Below the pieces are notes generated by a model. It did not search any database and was not told where the DNA came from. It was given only the letters and a program-made list of their open reading frames with translations. Shown here in pieces: positions 63,373 to 64,000 of a stretch of 64,000 nt of DNA. Source of the DNA: Helochares maculicollis (taxonomy: Eukaryota > Arthropoda > Insecta > Coleoptera > Hydrophilidae); assembly GCA_033557835.1 (NCBI GenBank), contig JAWQRO010000002.1:1-64000 (forward strand), given 5' to 3'. The position numbers and the translations under genes are program-made. Each line of letters begins with the position of its first letter. The first letter of the stretch is position 1.

Positions 63373-64000
63373 GTAAGCATTTACTATCTATAATTTTTAT
63401 TTTAAGCTGTTTCGGGTCATTCAGTTCGTATAAAACAGAGAAATGATTATCATTACTTAAATCACTCATTTGCTGAAGAGAGCATACTGTCATAAGGATT
63501 GTCATAGTATGTTTCCTGTGATGATTTAAAAGTTGTAGATTGTTCATTTTTACGACACTCTCCATTTCATTATTGTTCATAATTAATTTTCGATTATTTT
63601 GGCTCTACTATTCGTTCTATCTGATATGTGTATGAAGCAATAAAAATGACATAATATGTAGGTATAATTACTACTCCCACTCATTATACTTCTTTATCTA
63701 ATACCTACATCACTTTCTGGATAAATAAATCGCCATACGCAAAAACAATGAATGCTTTATTATTTTTAGTCCACATACAAAATTTGCTCTCTGTGAAATT
63801 AGTTGTTGTATATAATTGGGTTGCTTTCTTTTTATTTTGCACAGTTTTTCATCCATATAAGCTTTTTAAAGGAATATTATGAACTAAGTTAAAAATTCTA
63901 TAAGATGGCAGCTGGTATTATTTGATATTAAACCATATTTTTTAACTGTTTTTGCTTTGTACTTAATCATAATTATATCGAGTGTAGAGTTATCACTTCT
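63373..64000 (+). other. second intron of GMPPA, incomplete
   Basis: AT-rich intron following the GTAAGC donor at 63373. I find no further GMPPA exon before the window ends. A minus-strand open frame at 63215-63580 is the shadow of exon 2 plus chance. Confidence 0.6.

Overview
The window looks like AT-rich nuclear DNA from an insect. Genes carry GT/AG introns, and the set is arthropod-like: a macroglobulin complement-related (Mcr/TEP6-type) gene that lacks the thioester, a LEDGF/HDGF-type PWWP gene, axonemal adenylate kinase 7, omega-amidase NIT2, EMC7, a Rieske iron-sulfur protein, an SLC35F6-like carrier, and the start of GMPPA. I cannot name the species. There are no bacterial, organellar or viral genes, no CRISPR array, and I recognised no tRNA or rRNA.

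Layout. 1-5.4 kb: no gene seen. 5.4-6.5 kb (+): intronless SLC35F6-like carrier. 7.9-20.0 kb (-): Mcr, 14 coding exons reconstructed splice by splice, about 1,761 residues, including a 42-nt candidate micro-exon. 20-28 kb: non-coding apart from the presumed Mcr 5' end. 28.0-28.8 kb (+): intronless, divergent but catalytically intact Rieske protein. 28.8-45.5 kb: gene-poor, with a GC-richer island, a LINE endonuclease relic (30.3-30.5 kb), a roughly 16-bp tandem repeat (39.6-39.8 kb), a decayed piggyBac transposase (41.0-41.6 kb) and one orphan exon-like segment (42.9-43.0 kb). 45.5-46.2 kb (-): single-exon EMC7. 48.8-54.6 kb (+): PWWP/IBD gene, convergent with AK7 (55.1-60.4 kb, -). NIT2 (60.7-62.5 kb, -) follows in tandem and is head-to-head with GMPPA (62.9 kb to past the window end, +).

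Functional themes. The gene-dense right end holds housekeeping genes: ER membrane insertion, chromatin tethering, omega-amidase metabolism and GDP-mannose control, plus a ciliary/flagellar kinase. Mcr is a secreted or membrane-anchored innate-immunity and septate-junction protein. Three genes have no introns. Two of these, the Rieske and SLC35F6-like genes, are also divergent and isolated, as expected for old retrocopies that stayed functional. A short CGTCAAAA word lies on the coding strand within about 300 bp of the start codon of four plus-strand genes and may be a shared core-promoter element.

Limits. All splice junctions were inferred by eye from GT/AG sites, frame continuity and remembered family sequence. 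UTRs and transcription starts are not resolved, and no database or RNA evidence was available.
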